From: Actinomyces israelii DSM 43320
GTDB taxonomy: Bacteria > Actinomycetota > Actinomycetes > Actinomycetales > Actinomycetaceae
Length of the DNA stretch: 64,000 nt
Direction: 5' to 3'
Assembly (NCBI RefSeq): GCF_000711965.1
Contig: NZ_JONS01000001.1
Span: forward strand, 211,561 to 275,560
The notes under the pieces are model-generated. The model was not told where the DNA came from, ran no database searches, and saw only the letters and a list, made by a program, of their open reading frames with translations. The position numbers were made by a program, and so were the translations under genes. Below are positions 29,456-37,950 of this stretch, in pieces. The stretch's first letter is position 1; each line of letters starts with the position of its first letter.

Positions 29456-30315
29456 GGCTGCGCCTCCGTGCCGGTCTGGGTGCCGGTGCCGCCGGGAGAC
29501 TCGGAGCCGGCCCCGCCCGGCCCGGTCCCGCCGTCGTCGCCGGACTCGGCCTGCGCGCCGGGCGCCGGGTCGGGCCTGCGCACCCCGTGGCGCTTCCTGC
29601 CGGGATCGCCGTCGTAGTGCACGTCGTAGGGGCGCGGGGCCTTCTCCCCGCGCAGCTCCTCGACCAGGACGGTGATGCGGCGCATGATCTCCGCCGTCGC
29701 GGCGCGCACCGCCGCGCGGTCCTCGGTGTCCGAGCCGAAGGACTCCAGGGTGAAGGTCTCGCCGATGAGGACCCGCACGTCCTTGCGCGGGAAGGGGTGG
29801 AAGCCGCCGCCGAAGGAGTCCAGGATGTCCTGCGCCCCCCACTGCCCCATGGGCAGCACGGGCGCGCCGGTGCGCATGGCCAGGCGCGCCGCCCCGGTCT
29901 TGCCGGTCATGGGCCACAGGAGCGGGTCGCGCGAGAGCGTGCCCTCGGGGAAGATCATAATGACGTCCCCGGCGAGCAGCCGCCTCTCCGCCTCGATGAG
30001 GGAGCTGCCGGCCTCCTTCGTGCCCCGGTAGACGGGGATCTGGCCGCCGGCCTTGAAGACGTGCCCGATGATCGGCGCCTCGAAGATCGTGGACTTGGCC
30101 AGCGAGTACACGGGCACGTCCTCATCGACCAGGCACCGCATGGCCGTCAGGGAGTCCAGGTCAGACAGGTGGTTGCACACCGCGACGAAGCCCCCCTCGC
30201 GGGGGATATTCTCCGTACCGCTGACGTGCTGGCGGGAGACCAGCCTGAGGAACGGGATGATCGCCCCCCGGGAGGCGAACCGGTAGAAGGGGGTCATGCG
30301 TCGGGTCGTGGGCAC
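29452..30315 (-). CDS. plsC: 1-acyl-sn-glycerol-3-phosphate acyltransferase
   Basis: Acylates lysophosphatidic acid to phosphatidic acid at the membrane. 287 residues of the PlsC family: catalytic NHLSDLD (HxxxxD), the acceptor-binding VYRGTKEAGSS, and FPEGTLSRD. A disordered Gly/Pro/Glu-rich tail of about 50 residues follows. It feeds or uses the same pathway as gpsA, with which it overlaps by 4 bp. GTG 30315 is set by TAGAGT 6 nt upstream; ATG 30297 is a weaker choice. Confidence 0.9.
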   Translation of the reverse strand: MPTTRRMTPFYRFASRGAIIPFLRLVSRQHVSGTENIPREGGFVAVCNHLSDLDSLTAMRCLVDEDVPVYSLAKSTIFEAPIIGHVFKAGGQIPVYRGTKEAGSSLIEAERRLLAGDVIMIFPEGTLSRDPLLWPMTGKTGAARLAMRTGAPVLPMGQWGAQDILDSFGGGFHPFPRKDVRVLIGETFTLESFGSDTEDRAAVRAATAEIMRRITVLVEELRGEKAPRPYDVHYDGDPGRKRHGVRRPDPAPGAQAESGDDGGTGPGGAGSESPGGTGTQTGTEAQP

Positions 30316-30321
30316 GATGCG

Positions 30322-30327
30322 ACTCTA
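30322..30327 (-). promoter_or_regulatory. -10 element of plsC-gpsA
   Basis: Minus-strand TAGAGT, six bases, then GTG at 30315: leaderless arrangement. Confidence 0.5.
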
Positions 30328-30400
30328 GCCGGTGCCCGCGCCTCGGCGCACGACTGCGGACGGGCGCATGGAGCCAGACGCGTCTCAGACCTGTGGCGCC

Positions 30401-31723
30401 TCAGGCCAGGCGGGTGACGTCGGCGTCGAGGGCGGAGAGCTTGCTCATGAAGTGCTCGTAGCCGCGATCGATGAGATTGATGCCCTCGACCCGGCTGGTG
30501 CCCTCGGCCGCCAGGGCGGCGATGAGGTGGGAGAAGCCGCCGCGCAGGTCGGGCACGACGATGTCGGCGCCGTGCAGCGGGGAGGGGCCCGAGACGACGG
30601 CCGAGTGGTTGAAGTTGCGCTGGCCGAAGCGGCACGCGGTACCGCCCAGGCACTCGCGGTAGACCTGGATGGTGGCGCCCATCTTGCGCAGGGCGCCGGT
30701 GAAGCCGAAGCGGTTCTCGTAGACGGTCTCGTGGACGATGGACAGGCCCTGCGCCTGGGTGAGGGCCACCACCAGGGGCTGCTGCCAGTCGGTCATGAAG
30801 CCGGGGTGGACGTTGGTCTCCACCACGATGCTTCTCAGGTCCCCGCCGGAGTGGTAGAAGCGGATGCCGTCGTCGCGCACGTCGAAGGCGCCGCCGACCT
30901 TGCGGAAGGTGTTGAGGAAGGTCGTCATGTCGCTCTGGCGGGCGCCGCGCACGAAGATGTCCCCGCGGGTGGCCAGGGCGGCCGACGCCCAGGAGGCCGC
31001 CTCAATGCGGTCCGGCAGGGCGGCGTGGTTGTACCCGGAGAGCTCGCCCGTGCCCTCGACGTGGATGGTGCGGTCGGTGTCGACCGAGATGATGGCGCCC
31101 ATCTTCTGCAGGACGTCGACCAGGTCGAGGATCTCGGGCTCGACGGCGGCGCCGCGCAGCTCGGTCAGCCCCTCGGCGCGCACCGCGGTCAGCAGCGTCT
31201 GCTCGGTCGCGCCGACGGAGGGGTAGGGCAGGTCGATGACGGTGCCGCGCAGGCCGTCGGGGGCGGTGATGCGGATGCCGCCCTCGAGCTTGTCGACGAC
31301 CGCCCCGTACTGGCGCAGGATCTCCAGGTGGAAGTCGATCGGCCGGTCCCCGATGCGGCAGCCGCCCAGGTCGGGGATGAAGGCCTCCCCCAGCCGGTGC
31401 AGGAGCGGGCCGCAGAACAGGATGGGGATGCGCGAGCTGCCGGCGTGGGCGTCGATGTCGGCCATGTGGGCGGTCTCGACGCGTGAGGAGTCCAGCCGCA
31501 GGACGCCCTCGGTCTGGTCGTAGTCGATGGACACGCCGTGAAGGGACAGCAGCCCCGAGACGACGTCGACGTCGCGGATGAGCGGGACGTTGCGCAGGAC
31601 GGACGGCGTCGCGCCCAGCAGGGCGGCGACCATCGCCTTGGGCACGAGGTTCTTCGCCCCGCGCACCGTGATCTCGCCGTTGAGCGGGCGTCCGCCCCGG
31701 ACCTGGAGCAATCCGTCGACCAT
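30401..31723 (-). CDS. murA: UDP-N-acetylglucosamine 1-carboxyvinyltransferase
   Basis: First committed step of peptidoglycan synthesis, adding enolpyruvate to UDP-GlcNAc. 440 residues with the EPSP-synthase-like repeats, GAKNLVPKAMVAALL, FCGPLLHRLGEAFIPDLGGCRIGDRPIDFHL and GYEHFMSKLSALDADV. Cys122 in GGCRIG aligns with the catalytic, fosfomycin-alkylated cysteine of E. coli MurA; mycobacteria have Asp there. ATG 31723 has GGAGG 7 nt upstream; the frame is open to 31759 without similarity. Monocistronic by spacing. Confidence 0.95.
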   Translation of the reverse strand: MVDGLLQVRGGRPLNGEITVRGAKNLVPKAMVAALLGATPSVLRNVPLIRDVDVVSGLLSLHGVSIDYDQTEGVLRLDSSRVETAHMADIDAHAGSSRIPILFCGPLLHRLGEAFIPDLGGCRIGDRPIDFHLEILRQYGAVVDKLEGGIRITAPDGLRGTVIDLPYPSVGATEQTLLTAVRAEGLTELRGAAVEPEILDLVDVLQKMGAIISVDTDRTIHVEGTGELSGYNHAALPDRIEAASWASAALATRGDIFVRGARQSDMTTFLNTFRKVGGAFDVRDDGIRFYHSGGDLRSIVVETNVHPGFMTDWQQPLVVALTQAQGLSIVHETVYENRFGFTGALRKMGATIQVYRECLGGTACRFGQRNFNHSAVVSGPSPLHGADIVVPDLRGGFSHLIAALAAEGTSRVEGINLIDRGYEHFMSKLSALDADVTRLA

Positions 31724-31874
31724 CAAGTACCTCCGAAATGATGAAGTGGTCGCGGGCACCGCGTATTCCTACGAGCGCGCCCGGTGAGCGCAGAGCCGTT
31801 TCAGCATAGGCGAGACGGGAGGCGCCGCGGACGCCTGTGAGCGCGCCATCGGCGAACAGCCCGTGGCATGCGCC

Positions 31875-32558
31875 TCAGCCCTCGGCGCGCGCGCCCGGCA
31901 GCCCGACGACGGCGGGCATGTCGGCGGCGCGCGCGGGCACGACCTCCTCCTCGGGCAGGTGGCGGGCCGGCAGCGTGGCCGGCTTGAAGGCCGGGCGCGC
32001 CCGCTCGTAGGCGACGATCTCGTCCTCGTGCTGGAGGGTCAGCGAGATGTCGTCCAGGCCCTCCATGAGGGTCCAGCGCACGTAGTCGTCGATCTGGAAG
32101 GTGGTGCGGAAGCCGCCGGCGACGACGGTGCGCTCACGAAGGTCCACCGTGATCTCGGTGCCGGGCTCGGCCTCCAGGATCTTCCACAGCTGCTCGGCGT
32201 CGTCCTGGCTGATGACGCCGGCGACCAGGCCCTGCTTACCCGCGTTGCCCCGGAAGATGTCCGCGAAGCGCGGGGCCAGCACCACCTTGAAGCCGTAGTC
32301 CTTCAGCGCCCACACGGCGTGCTCGCGCGAGGACCCGGTGCCGAAGTCGGAGCCGGCCACCAGGATGCTGGCGCGCCTGTAGGCCTTCCGGTTGAGGATG
32401 AAGTCGGCCTCGTTCGCCCTCCACGCCGCGAAGAGCGCGTCCTCGAAGCCGGTGCGGGTGATGCGCTTGAGGTAGACGGCGGGGATGATCTGGTCGGTGT
32501 CCACGGCGCTGCGGCGCAGGGGGGCGCCGATGCCGGTGTGGCGGATGAACTTCTCCAT
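31875..32558 (-). CDS. leuD: 3-isopropylmalate dehydratase small subunit
   Basis: Small (swivel-domain) subunit of isopropylmalate isomerase in leucine synthesis. 227 residues: [31 protein letters not shown] at the start, [20 protein letters not shown] (the substrate loop) and [10 protein letters not shown]. The last 40 residues are a variable tail with Ala/Pro. AAGGAG lies 8 nt before the ATG. It is 31 bp downstream of leuC and co-transcribed. Confidence 0.95.
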   Translation of the reverse strand: MEKFIRHTGIGAPLRRSAVDTDQIIPAVYLKRITRTGFEDALFAAWRANEADFILNRKAYRRASILVAGSDFGTGSSREHAVWALKDYGFKVVLAPRFADIFRGNAGKQGLVAGVISQDDAEQLWKILEAEPGTEITVDLRERTVVAGGFRTTFQIDDYVRWTLMEGLDDISLTLQHEDEIVAYERARPAFKPATLPARHLPEEEVVPARAADMPAVVGLPGARAEG

Positions 32559-32589
32559 CGTGGGTCTCCTTAAGTCCGGCTGATCCGGC

Positions 32590-34035
32590 TCAGGCCGCGG
32601 TGGACGCGGGCAGCCCCACCGGGGTGGAGCGGGGCGGAAGGTCAGCGGGGGTCGACAGCGTGCCGCGCACGGCGGTAGCGGCCGCGACGACGGGCGAGAC
32701 CAGGTGGGTACGTCCGCCCTTGCCCTGACGGCCCTCGAAGTTGCGGTTCGATGTGGAGGCCGAGCGCTCGCCGGGGGCGAGCTGGTCGGGGTTCATGCCC
32801 AGGCACATGGAGCAGCCGGCGTTGCGCCACTCGGCGCCGAAGTCCTTGAAGACCCGGTCCAGGCCCTCGGCCTCCGCCTGGATGCGGATGCGGGCGGAGG
32901 CGGGGACGACGAGCATGCGCACGCCCGGCGCTTTGGTCCGCCCGCGCACGACCTCGGCGGCGGCGCGCAGGTCCTCGATGCGCCCGTTGGTGCAGCTGCC
33001 GAGGAAGACGGTATCGACCCTGATGTCGCGCAGCGGCATGCCCGGAGTCAGGCTCATGTACTCCAGGGCGCGCCGGGCGGCGCGGCGCCGGGTCTCGTCC
33101 GCGATGGACTCGGGGTCGGGGACGGTCGCCGAGATGGGCAGGCCCTGGCCGGGGTTGGTGCCCCACGTGACGAAGGGCTCGATGTCGGCGGCCGCCAGGA
33201 CGACCTCGGTGTCGAAGACGGCGTCGTCGTCGGTGCGCAGGCCTCCCCAGTACTCCACGGCAGCGTCCCAGTCCTCGCCGACGGGGGCGTGGGGACGGCC
33301 GGCGAGATAGTCGAAGGTGGTCTGGTCGGGTGCGATCATGCCGGCCCGGGCGCCGGCCTCGATGCTCATGTTGCAGACCGTCATGCGGGCCTCCATCGAG
33401 AGCTGCTCGATGGCGCGGCCGCGGTACTCGATGACGTGGCCCTGGGCGCCGTTGGTGCCGATCCTGGCGATTATGGCCAGAATGATGTCCTTGGCGCCGC
33501 TGCCGGCCGGCAGGTCGCCGTCGACGGTCACGCTCATGGTCTTGAATGGGGCGATGGGCAGGGTCTGGGTTGCCAGGACGTGCTCGACCTGGCTGGTGCC
33601 GATCCCGAAGGCCAGCGCCCCGAAGGCGCCGTGGGTGGATGTGTGGGAGTCCCCGCACACCACCGTCATGCCCGGCTGGGTCAGGCCCAGCTGGGGGCCG
33701 ACGGCGTGGACGATGCCCTGGTCGGCGTCGCCCAGGGGGTGCAGGCGCACGCCGAACTCGGCGCAGTTGGCGCGCAGCGTCTCGATCTGGGTGCGGGAGG
33801 TGGCGTCGGCGATCGGCAGGTCGATGTCGAGCGTGGGGGTGTTGTGGTCCTCGGTGGCCAGGGTCAGGTCGGGGCGGCGCACCTGCCGCCCGGCCAGGCG
33901 CAGCCCCTCGAATGCCTGGGGGCTGGTGACCTCGTGAATGAGGTGGAGGTCGATGTAGAGCAGGTCGGGGGCTCCGTCCACGCCCTGCGAGACGACGTGG
34001 TCGCGCCAGACCTTCTGGGCGAGGGTCATTCCCAT
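32590..34035 (-). CDS. leuC: 3-isopropylmalate dehydratase large subunit
   Basis: Iron-sulfur catalytic subunit, 481 residues. Aconitase-family features include [39 protein letters not shown] and the three [4Fe-4S] cysteines in FLGSCTNGR and [16 protein letters not shown] 34035 has GAAAGGA about 10 nt upstream; an in-frame ATG two codons later is possible. The divergent IclR-family gene beside it is the conserved NdgR arrangement, and this family controls leuCD in Streptomyces and Corynebacterium. Confidence 0.96.
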   Translation of the reverse strand: MGMTLAQKVWRDHVVSQGVDGAPDLLYIDLHLIHEVTSPQAFEGLRLAGRQVRRPDLTLATEDHNTPTLDIDLPIADATSRTQIETLRANCAEFGVRLHPLGDADQGIVHAVGPQLGLTQPGMTVVCGDSHTSTHGAFGALAFGIGTSQVEHVLATQTLPIAPFKTMSVTVDGDLPAGSGAKDIILAIIARIGTNGAQGHVIEYRGRAIEQLSMEARMTVCNMSIEAGARAGMIAPDQTTFDYLAGRPHAPVGEDWDAAVEYWGGLRTDDDAVFDTEVVLAAADIEPFVTWGTNPGQGLPISATVPDPESIADETRRRAARRALEYMSLTPGMPLRDIRVDTVFLGSCTNGRIEDLRAAAEVVRGRTKAPGVRMLVVPASARIRIQAEAEGLDRVFKDFGAEWRNAGCSMCLGMNPDQLAPGERSASTSNRNFEGRQGKGGRTHLVSPVVAAATAVRGTLSTPADLPPRSTPVGLPASTAA

Positions 34036-34159
34036 CGCTGCACATCCTTTCCGTGAAGAAGAGGTTCCCTCGGGGCTGTCAGGGGCGCCGCCCGCGGCGG
34101 CGCCGGGCGCCGTCGGCGTGAGGATTCTGACACGGCGCCACTTCTATGCGGCAGCATAC

Positions 34160-34189
34160 TTGAAGTCTCATCCCTCGGAATGGCAATAT
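34160..34189 (+). promoter_or_regulatory. promoter of the NdgR-like regulator
   Basis: TTGAAG (34160-34165), 18 nt, CAATAT (34184-34189), then six bases and ATG 34196. Both hexamers fit a leaderless transcript. The same 160-bp gap must hold the leuCD promoter on the other strand, which I could not place. Confidence 0.5.
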
Positions 34190-34195
34190 CAGATT

Positions 34196-34936
34196 ATGGA
34201 CGCGTTAAGCGACAGTGAGAGCAGCAGCGGCGTTGGAGTCATAGACAAGGCCGCTCTCGTCATGAGTGCGCTGGAGGCGGGGCCCGCCACCCTGGCGCAG
34301 CTCGTCACCTCCACCCACCTGGCACGGCCCACCGCCCACCGCATCGCCGTGGCGCTGGAGTACCACCGCCTCGTCTCCCGCGACTCCCAGGGCCGCTTCA
34401 TCCTCGGTCCGCGTCTGAGCGAGCTCGCCTCGGCCGCCGGGGAGGACCATCTCCTGGCGGCGGCGGGCCCCGTGCTGGCGGCGCTGCGCGACAAGACCCA
34501 CGAGTCCTCCCAGCTCTACCGCCGCCAGGGCGACGTGCGCATCTGCGTGGCCAACGCCGAGCGCCCCATCGGCCTGCGCGACTCCATCCCCGTGGGCGCC
34601 ACCATGTCCATGCAGGGGGGATCGGCCGCCCAGGTGCTCCTGGCCTGGGAGGAGCCCGACCGCCTGCACCGGGGCCTGATGGGCGCCCGCTTCAACGCCA
34701 CCATGCTCTCGGCCGTCCGGCGGCGGGGCTGGGCCCAGTCCGTGGGCGAGCGGGAGCCCGGCGTCGCCAGCGTGTCGGCCCCCGTGCGCGGCTCCAGCGG
34801 AAAGGTGATCGCCGCCGTGTCGATCTCCGGGCCGATCGAGCGGATGGGCCGTCAGCCCGGCCGCGTCCACGGCGGGGTCGTCATGGCCGCCGCGCGCCGC
34901 CTGTCCGAGGTGCTGCGCAACAACGACGAGGGCTGA
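34196..34936 (+). CDS. IclR-family regulator, NdgR/LtbR-like
   Basis: 246 residues. An N-terminal winged helix (about 15-75: KAALVMSALEAGPATLAQLVTSTHLARPTAHRIAVALEYHRLV) is followed by an IclR effector domain (about 80-240, with SSQLYRRQGDVRICVANAERPIGLRDSIPVG). NdgR/LtbR proteins stand divergent from leuCD and regulate branched-chain amino-acid genes; that role is inferred here from position and sequence style. ATG 34196 is preferred over an upstream in-frame ATG at 34118 because it lies 6 nt after the -10 element. Confidence 0.88.
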   Translation: MDALSDSESSSGVGVIDKAALVMSALEAGPATLAQLVTSTHLARPTAHRIAVALEYHRLVSRDSQGRFILGPRLSELASAAGEDHLLAAAGPVLAALRDKTHESSQLYRRQGDVRICVANAERPIGLRDSIPVGATMSMQGGSAAQVLLAWEEPDRLHRGLMGARFNATMLSAVRRRGWAQSVGEREPGVASVSAPVRGSSGKVIAAVSISGPIERMGRQPGRVHGGVVMAAARRLSEVLRNNDEG

Positions 34937-34974
34937 CCCGCCGGCGCCGTGCGCCCGGGCGCGGGAACGCGCAA

Positions 34975-34980
34975 TAGACT
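34975..34980 (+). promoter_or_regulatory. -10 element of the PimB'-like gene
   Basis: TAGACT, six bases, then ATG 34987. Leaderless arrangement. Confidence 0.5.
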
Positions 34981-34986
34981 CCCGGC

Positions 34987-36126
34987 ATGCGCCGCACCCT
35001 GCTCGTCACCAACGACTTCCCCCCCGTCGTGGGAGGTATTCAGTCCTACCTCGACGACTACACCCGGCGCCTGCCCGCCCGGGACCTCGTGGTCCTGGCC
35101 TCGACGCCGCCCGAGGGCCCGCAGGCGGCGGACGGGTTCGACTCCGCCTGCGACTTCGAGGTCGTGCGGGCCCCCGCCCGCGTGCTGCTGCCCACGCCGG
35201 GGGCGCGCGCACGGATGCAGCACCTGATCCGCGCCCGCGGCATCGAGACCGTCTGGTTCGGTGCCGCCGCGCCGCTGGGCCTGCTCGGCCCGGCGGCCAG
35301 GAGGGCCGGAGCCACGCGCATTATCGCGACCACCCACGGCCACGAGGTCGGGTGGGGCATGCTCCCGGGGGGCCGGCAGGCGCTGCGCAGGATCTTCCGC
35401 GGCGCCGACGTCGTCACCTGCATCTCGGACTACACGCTGAGCGGGCTCCGCCCCCACATGCCGGCCGGTCAGCGGGTGCTCCGGCTCCCCAGCGGCATCG
35501 ACGTCGAGCGCTTCCGCCCCGACGCCGCCGCCCGCGCCGCCCTGCGCGCCCGCTACGGCCTGGGCGGGGCCCCGACCGTCGTGTGCGTCTCGCGGCTCGT
35601 GGCCCGCAAGGGCCAGGACTCGCTCATCGAGGCCTGGCCCCGCGTGGTCGCGCGGATCCCCGGGGCCCGGCTGGTCATTGTCGGCTGGGGCTCCTACGCC
35701 AGGCGGCTGGCCGAGCTGCGCCGCGCCTCGCCGGTGCGCGAGTCGATCGTCCTGACCGGCGAGGTGCCCGCCGCCGAGCTGCCAGGTCACGTCGCGATGG
35801 GCGACGTCTTCGCCATGCCGTGCCGCACGCGCGGCGGCGGTCTCGACGTCGAGGGGCTGGGTATCGTCTTCCTCGAGGCCTCCGCGACGGGGCTGCCCGT
35901 CATCGCCGGCACCAGCGGCGGCGCGCCCGAGACGGTGGTCGAGGGGGCGACCGGCGACGTCGTCGACGGCCGCGACCGGGACGCCCTGGTCGCCGCCCTG
36001 GTCGCCCAGCTGGCGGACCCGGCGCTGCGGGCCCGGATGGGGGCGGCGGGGCGGGCGCTCATGGAGGAGAGGTGGACCTGGCCCTCCCTGGTGGCCGGGC
36101 TGATCGACGCGATCGACGCGCGGTAG
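34987..36126 (+). CDS. GT4 glycosyltransferase, PimB'-like
   Basis: 379-residue GT-B fold enzyme. N-terminal VTNDFPPVVGGIQSYLDDYTRRLP and THGHEVGW are typical of actinobacterial phosphatidylinositol monomannoside mannosyltransferases (PimB'). The C-terminal half carries VSRLVARKGQDSLIEAWP, the positively charged phosphate-binding residues, RGGGLDVEGLGIVFLEASATGLPVIAG (the EX7E motif) and SGGAPETV. The likely donor is GDP-mannose and the product a glycolipid of the membrane face, but the acceptor cannot be read from sequence. Single gene with its own leaderless promoter. Confidence 0.85.
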   Translation: MRRTLLVTNDFPPVVGGIQSYLDDYTRRLPARDLVVLASTPPEGPQAADGFDSACDFEVVRAPARVLLPTPGARARMQHLIRARGIETVWFGAAAPLGLLGPAARRAGATRIIATTHGHEVGWGMLPGGRQALRRIFRGADVVTCISDYTLSGLRPHMPAGQRVLRLPSGIDVERFRPDAAARAALRARYGLGGAPTVVCVSRLVARKGQDSLIEAWPRVVARIPGARLVIVGWGSYARRLAELRRASPVRESIVLTGEVPAAELPGHVAMGDVFAMPCRTRGGGLDVEGLGIVFLEASATGLPVIAGTSGGAPETVVEGATGDVVDGRDRDALVAALVAQLADPALRARMGAAGRALMEERWTWPSLVAGLIDAIDAR

Positions 36127-36136
36127 GGGCGGGACG

Positions 36137-36502
36137 ATGCCGTCGATCCGGGAAGCAGGAATGGCCCGGCGGGAGCCGGCCGACCCCGGCCTGCCAGCCG
36201 GCGCCGCCACGAGCCCCGTCGTGCGGCTCGAGCTCGCCCTGCCGTCCCCCCTGCGCCCGGACGCGGCCCTGGCGCGGCGGGTGGCGCTGGAGGTCGAGGA
36301 CGGCGACGACAGCGACGGCGCCATCGCCCGCTACCTCCGGCTGGGACTCCGGACGCACCACCGGCATCGTTATCATCTGCTTGCCCACGCCGACGTCGCC
36401 GCGGGACCTCCGGACCGACAGGGGCCGTCCGGCGCCGAAGAGCCCGGTACGGACCCGGCGCCAGCCGGGGTTCAGTCGTCGTGGCGGGAGGCGCGCAGCT
36501 GA
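36137..36502 (+). CDS. hypothetical protein
   Basis: 121-residue frame starting 10 bp after the glycosyltransferase stop. G/C-rich third codon positions hold for roughly the first 75 codons ([30 protein letters not shown]) and fade after about HADVAAG. The end overlaps the nrdR stop by 31 bp on the other strand. No family recognised, no membrane or signal segment. It may be a genuine short gene whose true end is disturbed, or a fortuitous frame. Confidence 0.38.
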   Translation: MPSIREAGMARREPADPGLPAGAATSPVVRLELALPSPLRPDAALARRVALEVEDGDDSDGAIARYLRLGLRTHHRHRYHLLAHADVAAGPPDRQGPSGAEEPGTDPAPAGVQSSWREARS

Positions 36503-36927
36503 GCGATGGCGGCCTCGAAGTCCTCCACGGAGTCGAAGGAGGAGTACACCGAGGCGAAGCGCAGGTAGGCGACCTCGTCGAGCTCGCGGAGCGGCCCCAG
36601 GATCGCCAGGCCGACCTCGTGGGAGTCCACGATCGCCTGGCCGGTGCCCCGGATCGTCTCCTCGACCTTGTAGGCCAGCAGCGCCAGGTCGTCGTCGGAC
36701 ACGGGCCGCCCCTGGCAGGCGCGGCGCACCCCCCCGATCACCTTGGCGCGCGAGAAGGGCTCGACGGCGCCCGAGCGCTTGCGCACCGACAGGCTGGCGG
36801 TCTCCACCGTGGTGAAGCGGCGCCCGCACCGGGTGCACTCGCGCCGACGGCGGATCGACATCCCGTCCTCAGCGGTGCGGGAGTCCACCACGCGCGAGCC
36901 GTCGTGTCGGCAGAAGGGACAGTGCAC
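36472..36927 (-). CDS. nrdR: transcriptional repressor NrdR
   Basis: Nucleotide-sensing repressor of ribonucleotide reductase genes. 151 residues: zinc ribbon [15 protein letters not shown] and [14 protein letters not shown], then the ATP-cone ([28 protein letters not shown]). GTG 36927 follows GGAGGAGG with 5-6 nt spacing; this start gives the conserved M/VHCPFC N-terminus. Next to the LysM gene and lexA it reproduces the order known from mycobacteria. No nrd gene is present in the window. Confidence 0.95.
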   Translation of the reverse strand: MHCPFCRHDGSRVVDSRTAEDGMSIRRRRECTRCGRRFTTVETASLSVRKRSGAVEPFSRAKVIGGVRRACQGRPVSDDDLALLAYKVEETIRGTGQAIVDSHEVGLAILGPLRELDEVAYLRFASVYSSFDSVEDFEAAIAQLRASRHDD

Positions 36928-37014
36928 GCCGACCTCCTCCGGCTGGTCACCACTGGCGTGCAAACGAGACTAAACGCACAGGCCGGGCCGCCGCAACCGG
37001 CATCGGCGTCGAGC

Positions 37015-37701
37015 TCACCCGGCTGGGACCACGAGAACCTGACCGGGCTCGAGCACGGAGGACTCCAGGGCATTGAGCTCGACGATCCGGGCCACGGTCC
37101 CCCCGATGTCGCCCGTGCCCGTGGCCGCCGCGATATCCCACAGGGACTGCCCGGCCCGCACGGTCGCCGTCGTCGTCCGGCCGGGGGCGCCCGCGAGCCC
37201 GGCGTCCGCGAGTCCGGAGACCACGATCCCCAGGGAGACGAGAAGAGCGAGCACGAGCGCCACGGCGCTCGCCACTGCCAGGCGGCGCAGCCCGACCGGC
37301 AGCGAGCCCGCCGGCCCGCCGGCGCGCCGGGGCGGGGCCTCGGCACGCTCGACCTCCCGCCGCCGCGCCTCGAGCTCGCGTCGGCGAGAGGCGCGCACGG
37401 CCGGGTGCCTCGGCGCCAGGTCCGCCGGGCGCGCTCCTGCGGCGCCCGCCGGCCGTCCGGCCCGCTCGCGCCGGGTGCGCCCGGCCCGCGGGACGGCGGG
37501 GCGACGGGTCAGCTCCGCGGGGGGCTCGATGGCCGCCTCCGCCCGGGAGCCGTCGGACGCAGGGCCATCGGCACCGCCGCCAACCACCAGGCGAAGGTGA
37601 GGACGGGAGCCGGCAGCCGCCTTCCCGCGCACCGCCCGCCGCGTGGGGAGGGCCGAGACGCCACTCGGGCCGAGGGAAGGGAGAAGCGTACGGGCACTCA
37701 C
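37015..37701 (-). CDS. LysM membrane protein, probable SOS-induced division inhibitor
   Basis: 228 residues: a long basic, disordered N-terminal cytoplasmic region (1-about 140), one membrane helix (LAVASAVALVLALLVSLGIVV, about 143-165) and an extracytoplasmic LysM domain (TATVRAGQSLWDIAAATGTGDI...VLEPGQVLVVPAG). This is the arrangement of the mycobacterial Rv2719c/ChiZ and Bacillus YneA proteins, which stand beside lexA and delay division after DNA damage. GTG 37701 is chosen: AGGAGG lies 5 nt upstream and the SOS boxes begin 11 nt upstream. An ATG at 37734 lies within those boxes. The division role is inference from position and domains. Confidence 0.82.
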   Translation of the reverse strand: MSARTLLPSLGPSGVSALPTRRAVRGKAAAGSRPHLRLVVGGGADGPASDGSRAEAAIEPPAELTRRPAVPRAGRTRRERAGRPAGAAGARPADLAPRHPAVRASRRRELEARRREVERAEAPPRRAGGPAGSLPVGLRRLAVASAVALVLALLVSLGIVVSGLADAGLAGAPGRTTTATVRAGQSLWDIAAATGTGDIGGTVARIVELNALESSVLEPGQVLVVPAG

Positions 37702-37711
37702 AAGGACCTCC

Positions 37712-37727
37712 TGGAACACATGTTCGA
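37712..37727. promoter_or_regulatory. SOS box 1 (LexA operator)
   Basis: TGGAACACATGTTCGA matches the actinobacterial and Gram-positive SOS consensus TCGAACNNNNGTTCGA at 11 of 12 fixed positions. It lies just upstream of the LysM gene's ribosome binding site. Confidence 0.8.
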
Positions 37728-37742
37728 CGAACATCTGTTCGA
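37727..37742. promoter_or_regulatory. SOS box 2 (LexA operator)
   Basis: ACGAACATCTGTTCGA, 11 of 12 fixed positions, abutting box 1 with one shared base. Two side-by-side boxes suggest cooperative LexA binding and tight repression of the LysM gene. Confidence 0.8.
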
Positions 37743-37779
37743 TACGATAGCGGGGAACGGGAGCCGTGTCCAGGACATT

Positions 37780-37795
37780 TCGAACACATGTTTGA
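37780..37795. promoter_or_regulatory. SOS box 3 (LexA operator) of lexA
   Basis: TCGAACACATGTTTGA, 11 of 12 fixed positions, overlapping the -35 hexamer of the lexA promoter: a standard autorepression site. Confidence 0.85.
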
Positions 37796-37820
37796 ACTTA
37801 CGGTGATTCCACCGTAAACT
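37792..37820 (+). promoter_or_regulatory. lexA promoter
   Basis: TTGAAC (37792-37797), exactly 17 nt, TAAACT (37815-37820). SOS box 3 overlaps the -35. Predicted leader of about 124 nt before lexA. Confidence 0.7.
37798..37817. promoter_or_regulatory. perfect dyad in the lexA promoter spacer
   Basis: TTACGGTG, ATTC, CACCGTAA: 8-bp arms with no mismatch, filling the space between -35 and -10 and reaching into the -10. It does not resemble the SOS box, so it may bind a second regulator. Confidence 0.5.
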
Positions 37821-37950
37821 GGATGCGTCAAGACCACCACAGGCCACCGACACGAATTCGACCCCCTCACCGAGCGCGCTGTCCGCACCGGCCCCGTCCC
37901 GGCCGCCGCGGACAGCGCCCGGGACGGGGCCGAGGAAGGACCGCCCGGCC

